Assembly (NCBI RefSeq): GCF_037975245.1 | Contig: NC_092567.1 | Location: 3,023,214 to 3,087,213, forward strand | Reading direction: 5' to 3' | Length of the DNA stretch: 64,000 bases | From: Apostichopus japonicus | Taxonomy: Eukaryota; Echinodermata; Holothuroidea; Aspidochirotida; Stichopodidae | Shown here: positions 13,505-23,222 of the stretch, in pieces | Layout: each line of letters begins with the position of its first letter | Numbering within the stretch: position 1 is the stretch's first letter | Notes under the pieces: model-generated | Databases searched by the model: none | Seen by the model: the letters and a program-made list of their open reading frames with translations, nothing else | Told to the model about the DNA's origin: nothing | Made by a program: the position numbers and the translations under genes

Positions 13505-14200
13505 ATGTAACTCAGGCGCGTATCCAGGATTTTCAAACCCGGGGGCGCGAATTACTATCTAAGCGGAGCGCCGCCATCGGTTGGCGCGCAGGGTACAAGA
13601 AAATTTCTTGTTTTGAAACCCCCCAGATCACCGGAAACGGCACTTCTCGGGCTTGAAATGACCAACCAGATGTACACCTTTTGCCTGAGAACCAAGTATT
13701 TCCTAATAGTTTTTTTTTTTCCATCCATAACCTTTTAGAAGATTGTCAACCCGGCACACATCATGTTCGACCTGATCGCATCTCCTGTGGGTCTTTGCTT
13801 TGTAGGTGATTCTACGTCCCGGCCCACAATACCCGTCAGCCCCAGTTTTCAAGGTTTTAAGCCCCATATTTGTTCAGAATTTGAAAATTCACATTTCTCG
13901 TGAATAAACTCACTTCAAAACATAGCCATAATGTTGTACAAAATTTCATCTATGGACAACCAATATAGAAAAAACTTCCTTCAACCCCTAACAGACCGGT
14001 CAAAATTGCACGAGTAGAGGGAAGTGTGATGTAGAATGTTGGTCAGAAATTTTCGAAAATTCCGACACAGTTAATTTATTGATGTACAAATATTGCAACC
14101 TGTTATAACGGCTATTATAAAACTTGGTTGAAGGAAATGAAAAAATAGCAGATATTTCCGAAACCGAACACTACACACATAGGCGTAGGAGGCGCGGCGG

Positions 14201-14576
14201 CAGTGGCGGAGCTAGGGGTATTGGTCAGGAGTGGCGAGAATGGTCTGAAGGGGCGCTTTCGACACTATCTAAGCGGAGCGCCACCACTGGTTGGCGCGTA
14301 CAGACAATTTTGAGTAAAGATACTCCCTAGATCGCCGGAAATGACCCTTTCCGGGTCTGGCTAATTTGCAGATAAACGAAGAATAAGGTGTCATCGCCAA
14401 ATTACACCAACAAAATGTGAGAAATGTCAATAAGTAGATGAGAGCGCAATAAAAAAGTCAAAAATCACGAATAAGTAAAAAGTGGTAAAGAGCTGAAAAA
14501 GGCGCCAGCAGTCCATTTGAGTCCGTCAGGGGGGGGGGGCATCCGCCCCCCTGACCATATGGACGCTCCGCCTCTG
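14201..14576 (+). mobile_element. hAT-like MITE nested in copy A (TSD CGCGGCGG)
   Basis: The ends are CAGTGGCGGAGC... and ...GCTCCGCCTCTG, imperfect inverted repeats, flanked by a perfect 8-bp duplication CGCGGCGG at 14193-14200 and 14577-14584. The shared core is at 14264-14360. Copy B of the host element (near 40480-40520) lacks this insertion, giving a natural empty site. An 8-bp duplication and CAGTGGCGG-type ends are characteristic of hAT elements. It is non-coding and therefore non-autonomous. Confidence 0.85.
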
Positions 14577-14769
14577 CGCGGCGGGGGTGCAGGCCCTAAT
14601 TCGCCATTACTAATGTAAAAGAGAGTTTTGACATAATTGGACCTCCATGCTTTTTATACATCTACATGAGACATGTCGTTGTTTACATTAGCATCCCGCG
14701 GTATACTGCGCAATTTGAACGGACCGTACGGTACATGATGGCATGCGATGTAATAACCGATACTTGCTT

Positions 14770-15305
14770 ATATGATATTGACAAGAACACGTTGAACGCG
14801 CGCTTCGCGCGCGAAAATTTTTGGTTATTTTTTCAGGCAAGTCGGACAGTTTTGAGGCTTTTCATCCTGGAACGCCATTTTCATGCTCACTGATATGATG
14901 TTATATCTGCTGTTTGCGTTACAAATTCGAACAGGCGCGTAGCGAGGAATTTGCCAAGGGAGAGGCGAAACCTGTAGGCAAATTATCTAAGCGTAGCGCC
15001 ACCATAGGTTGGCGCGAAGCGTACAAGCAAATTTTGGCCGAAAATGTCTCCCAGATCGCTGGAAATGACACTTCCCAGGCCTTGTTAGTTGCCTCTAAGC
15101 ACTTTCTATTTTGAAATTACTTAGCGATATCATTTAAAAAAATGCTGAATGGGGGGGGGGGCGGGCGGTCGCCCCCATCCCAAATGGGTCATGTTCCCCG
15201 ACGACACGGTCGAGTTCGAGACCAGCCACAGTTGGTTTCATAGCACAATTCTACACACGCGTTATGATAGACCATATATAGTATATATATAGATCATTAG
15301 TGAGA
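14770..15305 (+). mobile_element. second insertion in copy A, containing a core-bearing element
   Basis: Copy B reads continuously from GATGCTTG to AGAGGAAAAATGGAAACG (about 40690-40720). In copy A the same two points are ~535 bp apart. Inside lies an element starting CAGGCGCGTAGCGAGG at about 14933, with its shared core at 14983-15084 and a G-run near 15150. A CGCGCG-CTT-CGCGCG hairpin sits at 14797-14811. The exact outer ends and duplication are not clear. Confidence 0.55.
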
Positions 15306-15649
15306 GAGGAAAATGGAAACGTCAAAAAATGGAGTTGTCGGTGTGAGGGGTAGGGTGAGTCACACTTTTACGAAATCATTGATCCGTCACTGGCTACTCT
15401 TCAGCGCTGTAATGATGTCACTGTTCTTCTTTCTCTTCCCGGTGTCTTCGCGTTTTGCTTTTACTCCCTCTTTTTCTCCTTTTTCTCTCTTTCTTCTTTT
15501 TCTTTTCACTTCCTTCCTCTCCTCCTCCTCTTTTTTCCCCTCTTTTTTCCCCTCTTTTTTCCTTTTTTCTTCTCTTTTTTTCTCTTCTCTTTTTCTTACC
15601 CGGGTGGCGCGCGCCCCCAACGCCCCCCCCCCCCCTGGATACGCACCTG

Positions 15650-18123
15650 TAACTACACGACTTTTTTCATCCCTCCCCACCCAACCACCTTTGTAATTAA
15701 TTCCATTCCATGTCAATGCTGGATTATTTAGCTAAATCTTTGCACCAGCAAAGAGAGTTTAAGGCAATCAAACAATGTTTTGTCTTTCACGTACCTCGTA
15801 ATTGCTCAAATCAAAATACTATGTCGACATTTAACCAATAATTGTAATAGTCAATTCATGTAGCCCCCCCCCCCCCTTTTTCTCCCGTTTTACTTATTAC
15901 CATCCTCATCAAGAAAAGTTTATTTTTTGAGAAAAAATAGTTGAAATTTGCATAAGAAAGAAATCTTGATTTCGAGAAATGCAATGGCAATTTCGAGAGA
16001 AACGTACAAGTTTGAGATAAAACGCTAATATTTTTAGTTGAGAAGTCAACATTTCAATAGTTTAAATTTAAAACAAAAAGAAATCGACATTTTACACGAA
16101 GGGAATTAAAGAGGTCGAAATCAATCGAAGAGGTTCTAAATTTTAGAAAAAGGAGTTTAATGTTGAGAATTTCGGTTATATTACAGATTGCAATTTTAAG
16201 ACAAATTTGATTTTCAAGAAAAGGGTTTCAATTTTGAAAAAGGGTTGAAATTCCCAGAAATATTCAAAACTTTCGGGATAAAATAATTAAAATTTTGATA
16301 TGGAAATTTTGAAATTTTTCAGTGTTCCATGTGGGTCACAATAATGACAAAATGTGTATTGTTTACTTAATTGGGATGCCCCCCGACCCCCTCCCCAACC
16401 AATTCATTTTTTGCTCCCTTCCTACGCCAATCAAGTGATTTGTCACATGTCTACATAGATATGGGGAAGGGTGTAGAACATAAAGGAGGAAGTACATCTT
16501 GTGGCTAATTTGTGTATATTTCTGATTAAGTGCATGAGCGGTAAGTTTGCCTCTCCAATCCTGAAAACGGATCGACTCTCCTGTATGGTTTAGAACCCAG
16601 TAACGTGGGTTCACATTCCAAAATTCTCCCGATCAATTTAGGAAGGGGAACGAACATTTATGGTCAGACTATATGTGGATCCGAAAGTTTTGATGTTGTT
16701 GCTGTGGAGTAGTCGTTGAATGCAATTCCATGTACGGGGTTGTGGGAGTCCTCCGACTGAAACAATTCTGGGGCGTAGTTAGACTATAATTTTTGTCTAA
16801 ACTTAAATTAAGGTTGTGCTAAAAAATACTAGTGTGAAGTTTAAGAACTGAACTGACCGATGTTAAAATCACTATTGTATAATTGCATTAAAAAAAAATC
16901 AGAAAATGCAGTCTTGCTCGCGTCCAGTTATTCTGTAAATAGCCGTTGGGTGGACATGTTGCCAAACCAGTATATTATTCCTATATACAATAATGCCTTA
17001 CAAAGAGGTACACATTATTGCATGTTACCTTCATGTAGCCATGTAACTGATTTTAATGGCAGATGCATAGGTTATCTACTACTTGAAATCGGTTTGCAGG
17101 ACTAGGAGAATGGGACCCCTTCTCAACCCCATTTTAATATAGGATTTCAAGGGGGGGGGGAGCAAATCCCAACTGACTTAGGTAGGTCCTACACTATTAT
17201 GGAAAGGCTAGAGAATTTAAAAATGGCGGAGGTGTGGTCGTTGGCTTGTTGAAGGCAAATCTCAGTAGCCCCGTCTCCTGAATTCTTTTTGAAAATTGAT
17301 GTTAACTGGTGCACCCTGAGGCATAATTAGACCACCAATTAGGTCTTAAATTGGCTCCATACACCATGCAGTTTTACCTATGAACAATGTTTTTGTAAAG
17401 TCGTAAGGGGGGGGGGGGGAGGGGTGTACACTCGTAGCAGTGGCCTTCTTCTCAGCTGAATGTAACATTGTCCCCCTCCCACCCCTCCCCGACTTTTATC
17501 CAAGTGTATAATTTAGAAATTTTCTGATTAATGTTGAAATACCAAAATACTTTCATCTCGTCATTTCAAAAGTCTTTAGAAATGATAAAATATTGACTTC
17601 TTTGTGAGCTCGTAGTAAACAATATCCTGAAAAGTGCCAAACATGTCTAATTTTCATGCTGTCTTGGTGACACTTGTAGTGACGAAATACTATCACGATA
17701 GATTTCGCTAGGCGATAGTACGCGTTTTTCTTTGGAACTTACACTAGCCCCTTATCTTTGCTTTACTGGAATGGTCAAGACCATCAAAATATTTTCATTA
17801 TTTGCATATTGCGTTTTTATTATATATTTAGTGCCGGACCCCTTTTATATTTGGACTTCGGAAGATCTGTTGTGAACAGTCAAGATGCCGTCCAAATTGT
17901 AATTTGGTGAGTTGCAGTGTAATAACTAAGTATTGTTTTGTCTTTTCCATAAGACTTATACGCTACGACCCATAACACGTATACACTTCAAGCGGCTATA
18001 GAAGATTCTATGAACGCAAAATTACCAGAAAATTATCGAGGTGCAAAATGATGAATTGACATTTCGCAGCATAATGTTGAAGACCTCACTCCTAGATACA
18101 AGGAATTTGCCATTTTGTTGTAA
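15650..18123. other. mostly no gene; A/T-rich degenerate tandem sequence at 15905-16320
   Basis: From about 15905 to 16320 the sequence repeats a degenerate theme of TTTGAGAA, GTTGAAATTT and AAATTTCGAGA at irregular ~20-30-bp spacing, a diverged minisatellite. A related stretch lies near 26505-26635. Around 17300-17480 a segment with GGTGCACCCTGAGGCATAATTAGA and a later CTTCTCAGCTGAATGTAACATTGTCC resembles one at 43155-43325. No coding sequence is supported. Confidence 0.4.
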
Positions 18124-18615
18124 ATTGCTATCAGTGGCGTAGCCAGGATTTTTTTCAGTGGGGGGGGGGCGCTGGGGGGCTTGAACATTTTCTGGGGGGC
18201 TTGACCATTTTTTTGTTACTATCTAAGCGGAGCGCCACCATGAGTTGGCGCGCAGCGTACCGTAAATTTTTAGCTAAAAGGGCCTCCCAGATCGTTGGAA
18301 ATGACACTTCCCAGGCCTTCTTAGGTGCTCTAAAGTTTTCTCAACATCCTTTATTTTGAGATCCCATGTTATGATATGGTCATCAAAGAGTTTAGTGAAA
18401 TAGAAAAAAAAAAAAAACAATCTGGTAAGTTACTTTGAAATATCATGACAAATCTTTTGTGAGTTTGACACCGGCATTGACAGTTTTCGACAAATCTGAA
18501 AATTGCGTGTGGAAAATAAAGAAAGATTGACTGGGCTTTCAGCCAAGTAACATACTGAAATGACCGAACTAGATTGCGTCTAAAATATTATTTTGGTGAT
18601 AGACTGATTGGCCGG

Positions 18616-19163
18616 CAGTGGCGGAGCTAGGGGTATTGGTCGGGGGGGGGGGGCGAGAATGGCCTATAGGGGGGCTTTCGACACTATCTAAGCGGAGCGC
18701 CACCACAGGTTGGCGCGGAGCGTACAGATTTTTTTTGAGTAAAGATTTTCCCTAGATTGCCGGAAATGACTCTTTCCGGGCCTTGCTAATTGGAGGTAAA
18801 CGAAGAATAAATATGTGTCATCGACATTTGTGACAAGTGGAAGTTTATATGGGTGTTGAAAGTACATGCGCTTCATCACAATCCCCGTGGTATCTTTGTG
18901 AGTGCTCATGTTTTCGAAAAAAATAGATCGAAAACCCCGTACAGTTCTTGGAAAGAGTTTCGTACAACAGAATTAAGTGCCGATAAATTAAATACCGCCG
19001 TACGTTAGAGCATTTTGTCAGTAAACTACACCAACAAAATGTGACAAATGTCAATAGGTAGATGAGAGTGAAATGAAAAAGTCAATAATCGCGAAGTAAA
19101 ACATGCTTAAAAAGCTGAAAAGGGCGCCAGCAGTCCATTCGAGTCCGTCGGGGGGGGGGGGGG
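18616..19163 (+). mobile_element. truncated hAT-like MITE
   Basis: It starts CAGTGGCGGAGCTAGGGGTATTGG, identical in plan to the complete copy at 19881. Core at 18683-18785. It runs to GCCAGCAGTCCATTCGAGTCCGTCGGGG and stops in the G-run at about 19151-19163, without the CATCCGCCCCC...CTCCGC right end. Relative to 19881-20285 it carries ~190 extra bases near 18818-19018. The break at the homopolymer may be biological or an assembly artefact. Confidence 0.65.
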
Positions 19164-19165
19164 TA

Positions 19166-19321
19166 GTTCTCAATGATAGTGTTGCCTCCTTTCTTGAAAA
19201 TTTGGTTGTTAGTGGTTTTAAGAGCATCAGGGTACGTCCCAGAAGTGAAAACCAGATTGAAAATGTAACAGGGTATTGAGGCAATGACGCGAGCAATGAT
19301 GTGAGAAACATGTGTATGATG
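19166..19321 (-). pseudogene. non-LTR reverse transcriptase fragment
   Basis: In one minus-strand frame the sequence reads HHTHVSHIIARVIASIPCYI then FNLVFTSGTYPDALKTTN and QIFKKGGNTIIENY. This matches the conserved stretch at the start of the reverse-transcriptase domain of LINE-type retrotransposons (an 'IFN.S...G..P..LK.....PIFKKG......NYRPIS' pattern). A stop lies just upstream in frame, and the open frame ends exactly where the poly-G of the truncated MITE begins, so only ~50 codons survive. The LINE clade cannot be decided from so little. Confidence 0.7.
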
Positions 19322-19563
19322 TCAGCATTTTTTACCTATTAACATCTTCTTTGGCATTCAAGTACCTGGAGACCACCTTTCTATAAGGTATAGTATTGCT
19401 CACTAGCTTGTTTGATCAGTTAATACGCACTGGTTACAAGATAATGATAGGCTGTTTGTATTAGTATTTATTTGCATGTTAGGGATTATGGATATTTAAA
19501 AAAAAGAGTGACAAAGGCAAAGTTTGCCCGAACAGTCGAACACACAGATTCAGTAGTAAACAT

Positions 19564-20669
19564 CAGGCGCGGCGGAACGGAAAAATTATTGGGGGGGCTA
19601 ATGTGTGGAGACTATCTAAGCGGAGCGCCACCATCGGTTGGCGAGGAGCGTACAAGAAAATATTGGGTTTTTTCAAACCCCCAGATGGCCGGAAACGGCA
19701 CTTCCCGAGTGTTTAATGCTGCGAATACCTAGCCCTAAAATATGGGTCTCAAGCCTGCAATTTCTCAGATTGCACCTAAAAGTCTGTAAAAACATTGTAA
19801 TTTGTATGTTCGATGGTGTTTTAAGAGAGTAGCTATTCCTCGTAGTGTACTCGCAAAGACGTTTTTGAGTGTAGTAAGGGCAGTGGCGGAGCTAGGGGTA
19901 TTGGACGGGGGGGGGGCAAGAATGGTCTGTAGGGGCGCTTTCGACACTATCTAAGCGGAGCGCCACCACAAGTTGGCGCGGAGCGTACAGACAATTTTTG
20001 AGAAAAGATACTCCCTAGATTGCAGGAAATGACCCTTTCCGGGCCTTGCTAATTTGCAGATTAACGGAGAATAAAAAGGTGTCGTCGCCATTTTGTCGAA
20101 AAATTACACCAACAGAATATGACAAATGTCAATAGGTATATGAGAGCGCAATAAAATAGTCAATAATCGCGAATAAGTAAAAAGTAGTGAAAAGCTGAAA
20201 AGGGCACCAGCAGTCCATTTGAGTCCGTCAGGGGGGGGGGGGGGGCATCCGCCCCCTGACTGTATATATGGACGCTCCGCTACTAAGTAAGGGGATGTTG
20301 GAGAACTGGCTGAAATGAGGCAAGTCATTGGCCTAAGACGAAGTTGTGTTACGCTTACCGGTACTCACACTCACTGCTTCCACTTTTCACGGGGCGTGAA
20401 GACGCGGTTGGGGTGACAATGTGGTCTATAGCCAGGGGACGGGCCGAGGGTCCCCCAGCAATTACTAAAATATTACACCTATATATAAAGTATACGTGTG
20501 CATCGGACAGATCGACAAGTATGCATTGAAAAATGGGCAGATGCACGTTTCGGAGCCTTGGTAAATATTGGGGGGGGGGGGGCTTATCATGCATTTGCCC
20601 CCTCAACCTTTTTCATTGGGGGGCTGAGCCCCCCCAAGCCCCCCCCCCCCCCCGGTTCCGCCGCCACTG
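19564..20669 (+). mobile_element. hAT-like element, second nesting level (TSD GTAAACAT)
   Basis: The left end CAGGCGCGGCGGAACGG pairs with the right end CCGGTTCCGCCGCCACTG. A perfect 8-bp duplication GTAAACAT flanks it at 19556-19563 and 20670-20677. Core at 19611-19711. The right subterminal region is GC-rich, with CCCCTCAACC...CATTGGGGGGCTGAGCCCCCC and a long C-run. It lies inside 18132-21011 and contains 19881-20285. Confidence 0.85.
19881..20285 (+). mobile_element. hAT-like MITE, third nesting level (TSD AGTAAGGG)
   Basis: A 405-bp element with ends CAGTGGCGGAGCTAGG and GGACGCTCCGCTACTA (imperfect inverted repeats) and a perfect 8-bp duplication AGTAAGGG at 19873-19880 and 20286-20293. 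Core at 19946-20048. It is complete and nearly the same length as the copy at 14201, so it can serve as the family reference in this window. Confidence 0.88.
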
Positions 20670-21019
20670 GTAAACATTATGTGTTCTGTAGTCTTGTAGA
20701 GCAAGAATTATATTATTCGACGGTCGTTAACATGCGTTTTCAGTACAGTGCGACTACTGTAGACTTCTCGGCCTATGAGCTATGTCACGTCAGGTTTTCA
20801 GCAACTATAGCCTACTGCCGGTCCGCGGTCGAAGGGTCGTTCATGAGTGGTCATCATGGAGATTCGAGACCATTCAGACCAATGATATATTTTTTTTCGC
20901 ACATGTAATTTTTTTTCGACACCCAAAATCCCAGTGGGGGGGGGACGACTGGGGGGCGACGAGCTTTCATGGGGGGCTGTCGCCCCCACGCCCCCCGTAG
21001 CTACGCCACTGATTGCTAT

Positions 21020-21659
21020 TATTTGAATTGGAAGATTGATCATTTATCTGAAAAAGAGGGGTATTTCCCTCGTGGCCAATGAAACGACTTGAACAAGTCT
21101 CATCTTCAATATCTAAACAAACCAACGACACAGTGTAAAGCAGCGTTTGAAGAACGGTTGTATGGTTGTACAACTTGTACTTCTCTGTTTGTTTAACGTG
21201 ATTCCCTGAAGCTACAGTACTGGCTTACTAATATGAAGATATTGCAATATATTCCAGATGGTGATACTGACAGAAACAGACTAAGTATATTGCAATTGTC
21301 AAAGAAGAAATGTATGTCGTGTTTTCCTTTCATATTGTTAGGCTATGTACCTACAAGGACAGGGACATCATAACGTTGAAGTTATGGCTTAGGTCTTCTT
21401 TAGTCATATAAGAAAAGTGCAGACTAACGATGGCCTAGTCCAATGGCTTTAATGACAACATTCAAAAGTTCGCAATGCCAGCATAAAGCGTGTCCTAGGA
21501 TCAGCACAATGTAGGACTAGCTGAAATATGGTGATGCTAGCCTGTTAGTTGGTTACAAGTTGAAGGAGAGGGTTTCCTCCTTCAGAATACTGATCACATT
21601 AGTTTATTGAGGAAGTGTTCTACATTTGCAAGATCATCCAACTACTGTATCTGAAAGGT
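21020..21659. other. no gene recognised
   Basis: Unique-looking sequence between the nested hAT block and the next MITE. Only short frames; no structure that I can support. Confidence 0.4.
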
Positions 21660-21668
21660 TTTATTCAA

Positions 21669-21958
21669 CAAAGTGGCTAAATATTCTTACGACTAGTTGT
21701 AACAATAATACCCTTTTGCGCATGCACAGTTGCTATTTTTACGACTAGGAGTACTTTTTTTACGACCAGGAGAAACAATAATTTCCGGTTAGGGTTAGGT
21801 TTAGGGTAAGGGTTGGATTGAGTGTTAGAGTTAGGGTTAGGGTTACCCCTACTATATGCGCAGTTGCTTTATTTACTTTTAATTCGCATGAATTCGCCGA
21901 TGTCGTAAGAATAGTTTATAAATAATTGTTACGACTAGTCGTAAGAATAGCCACGGCC
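21669..21958 (+). mobile_element. 290-bp MITE with palindromic ends (TSD TTTATTCAA)
   Basis: The left arm GTGGCTAAATATTCTTACGACTAG (from 21673) is inverted-matched by CTAGTCGTAAGAATAGCCAC (to 21954). The right arm contains the perfect palindrome CTTACGACTAGTCGTAAG. TTTATTCAA occurs at 21660-21668 and 21959-21967, an 8-9-bp target duplication. Inside, ACGACTAGGA and ACGACCAGGA repeat, and 21788-21844 holds degenerate TTAGGG units. It is non-coding. The size of the duplication fits hAT, although the ends lack the CAGTGGCGG motif. Confidence 0.75.
21788..21844 (+). repeat. short degenerate telomere-like TTAGGG array
   Basis: Variants of TTAGGG (GGTTAGGGTTAGGTTTAGGG, then GTTAGAGTTAGGGTTAGGG) fill ~55 bp inside the MITE. 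It is too short and too degenerate for a real telomere remnant, and it belongs to the MITE interior. Confidence 0.65.
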
Positions 21959-22036
21959 TTTATTCAAACTATGTAGTCATAAAAACCTACTCTTAAAGTA
22001 CTCTGGAGTTGTTTCCTCTCCTGGTATATTGTAGAT

Positions 22037-22282
22037 TTAAGTACTAACCTGCCAGTGAGTAAAGGTCAAATGAAGTGCAAGGTTTTCCAGAGATTGAGAT
22101 TCAATATCCCATATCATATACAAACATTTTTGTAGTTTGTCACCCATAATACTGCAGTGCTTTAGACTTCCCTTGCTGGTCAAAGACAACCCATTATTGG
22201 AACATATCCAGAATTTCCAGGGTTTGTGCTGGTAATGCTCAGTTCCTATTGACGTATCTTTAGCTTCAATATCACAAATCAA
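22037..22282 (-). CDS. coding-looking ORF, function unknown
   Basis: A minus-strand frame of 81 codons with balanced composition (for example KPWKFWICSNNGLSLTSKGS and GDKLQKCLYMIWDIES) ends near THWQ followed by a possible donor CAG|GTTAGT. I see no clear acceptor at the other end. The W/G/C-rich pattern is faintly like a small lectin-type module, but not enough to name one. The ORF at 22659-22916, on the same strand, would precede it in transcription. This may be two exons of one gene or chance frames. Confidence 0.25.
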   Translation of the reverse strand: MICDIEAKDTSIGTEHYQHKPWKFWICSNNGLSLTSKGSLKHCSIMGDKLQKCLYMIWDIESQSLENLALHLTFTHWQVST

Positions 22283-22658
22283 TTATGCACTTTTACATAA
22301 TTTACTTACTAAAGGTGTAGGGGTCTTTTACAACTAACATGTAAAGTTGATTGCTCACAAAGACTGCTGTAGTGTCACGTTGCTATCTGAATGGAAAAGT
22401 TCCTAAGAACTTTCAAAAAGCTTCAGAAACCAAACACTAATCACTAACATAAAATGATCAATGATTGGATCAAAGTGGAACTGCTACCATGGGTTTTCTT
22501 TGTAAGTGAGTATACTTTTGTTTCTGAAGTCTAAAAATATCTGAATAACTAATTTGATTTCATGTTTAGTGTTTCACTTTTGATTTAGAAATCACTGAGG
22601 CTCAGTCTGACGGCTCCATGATGTAATAATTCAACGGTAGGAAGAAACCCTCTAGTAA

Positions 22659-22916
22659 TTATGAAGACAGAGACTGTACTTGATAGAGGAGATCAGGACC
22701 TATGAACCTATCAAGCTTCTTCCAGTATCCTACACTTCTTGATGCACAGAGTTCCATAGGAATGGTAAGAATGAAGTAAATCTGGTTGTTGTGACTTGAT
22801 TCACCAAACTGATGGCTAGCAAGCATGGTTAAGGAATTTAAATTTCCCTGCCACTCTTTATCAATATCATGTCGTGATAACATGTCTTCCTTGCATATTT
22901 GAGAGCTAACTACCAT
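22659..22916 (-). CDS. coding-looking ORF, function unknown
   Basis: An 85-codon frame beginning at an ATG (22916) includes KEDMLSRHDIDKEWQGNLNS, IYFILTIPMELCASRS and VGYWKKLDRFIGPDLLYQ. Codon use and amino-acid balance look protein-like. No domain is recognised. A candidate donor (CAA|GTACAG) occurs near its end. It could be joined to 22037-22282 after an intron, but the acceptor is not evident. Confidence 0.25.
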   Translation of the reverse strand: MVVSSQICKEDMLSRHDIDKEWQGNLNSLTMLASHQFGESSHNNQIYFILTIPMELCASRSVGYWKKLDRFIGPDLLYQVQSLSS

Positions 22917-22969
22917 TTAACATAAACATATTCAAACATATACAGGCACTGGCATTAGGGTGGTGAGCA

Positions 22970-23222
22970 CTTGGCCCCCCCCCTCCCCCATAGGCTCCAC
23001 TTGGTCTGCAAAATCACTATCAGAGAACATTAAATATCTGAAAAGGGCCAAAGCCAAAATTGGTCATCCTCAAATCCCAAAAGTAAAGTTATTTCTGTGG
23101 GAGAAATTTATTTTGGGCTCATGGCAGTACTAATTTTCACTTTAGAATAAAAATAAAAAAACCCGAAAAATTTCGCTATCAGTGACATAGAGGTCGTTGA
23201 AATCTAAAAAGATGCGCACTAG
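22970..23222. other. no gene recognised
   Basis: C-run at about 22976-22989 followed by unremarkable AT-rich sequence up to the transposon end at 23223. Confidence 0.35.

Larger units (their letters stand above)
13513..15649 (+). mobile_element. TIR element, copy A (carries two later insertions)
   Basis: The left end CAGGCGCGTATCCAGG is matched by the right end CCTGGATACGCACCTG in inverted orientation. The flanks share TAACT (13508-13512 and 15650-15654), a 5-bp candidate target duplication. The shared core lies at 13554-13655. The right part is T/C-rich, ending TTACCCGGGTGGCGCGCGCCCC. Copy B at 38294-41048 is collinear and also has a 5-bp flanking repeat. Without insertions both copies are about 1.2 kb. 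There is no intact transposase; the lysine/glutamate-rich ORF on the minus strand is only the T/C-rich tract read backwards. The 5-bp duplication differs from the 8 bp of its relatives. Confidence 0.75.
18132..21011 (+). mobile_element. outer hAT-like element with nested insertions (TSD ATTGCTAT)
   Basis: The left end is CAGTGGCGTAGCCAGG and the right end is CTACGCCACTG, inverted repeats. A perfect 8-bp duplication ATTGCTAT flanks it at 18124-18131 and 21012-21019. Subterminal poly-G and CCCCCCATGAAAG-type sequence follow on both sides. Its own core copy is at 18218-18320. It contains a truncated relative (from 18616), a reverse-transcriptase fragment, and a complete nested element (19564-20669) that itself holds another. 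No transposase gene is visible, so it is a non-autonomous or gutted element swollen by later insertions. Confidence 0.85.

Noticed and set aside
15387-15716. Lysine/glutamate-rich minus-strand ORF, and its F/S-rich counterpart on the plus strand
   Set aside because: Translation of a T/C-rich tract that is part of the TIR element; the second copy near 40.8-41.2 kb behaves the same way.
20498-20908. 136-codon plus-strand ORF
   Set aside because: It runs through the poly-C end of the element 19564-20669 and into the outer element, so it is a chance frame across junctions.
21788-21844. Interstitial telomere indicating a chromosome fusion
   Set aside because: Only ~55 bp, degenerate, and lying inside a bounded MITE.
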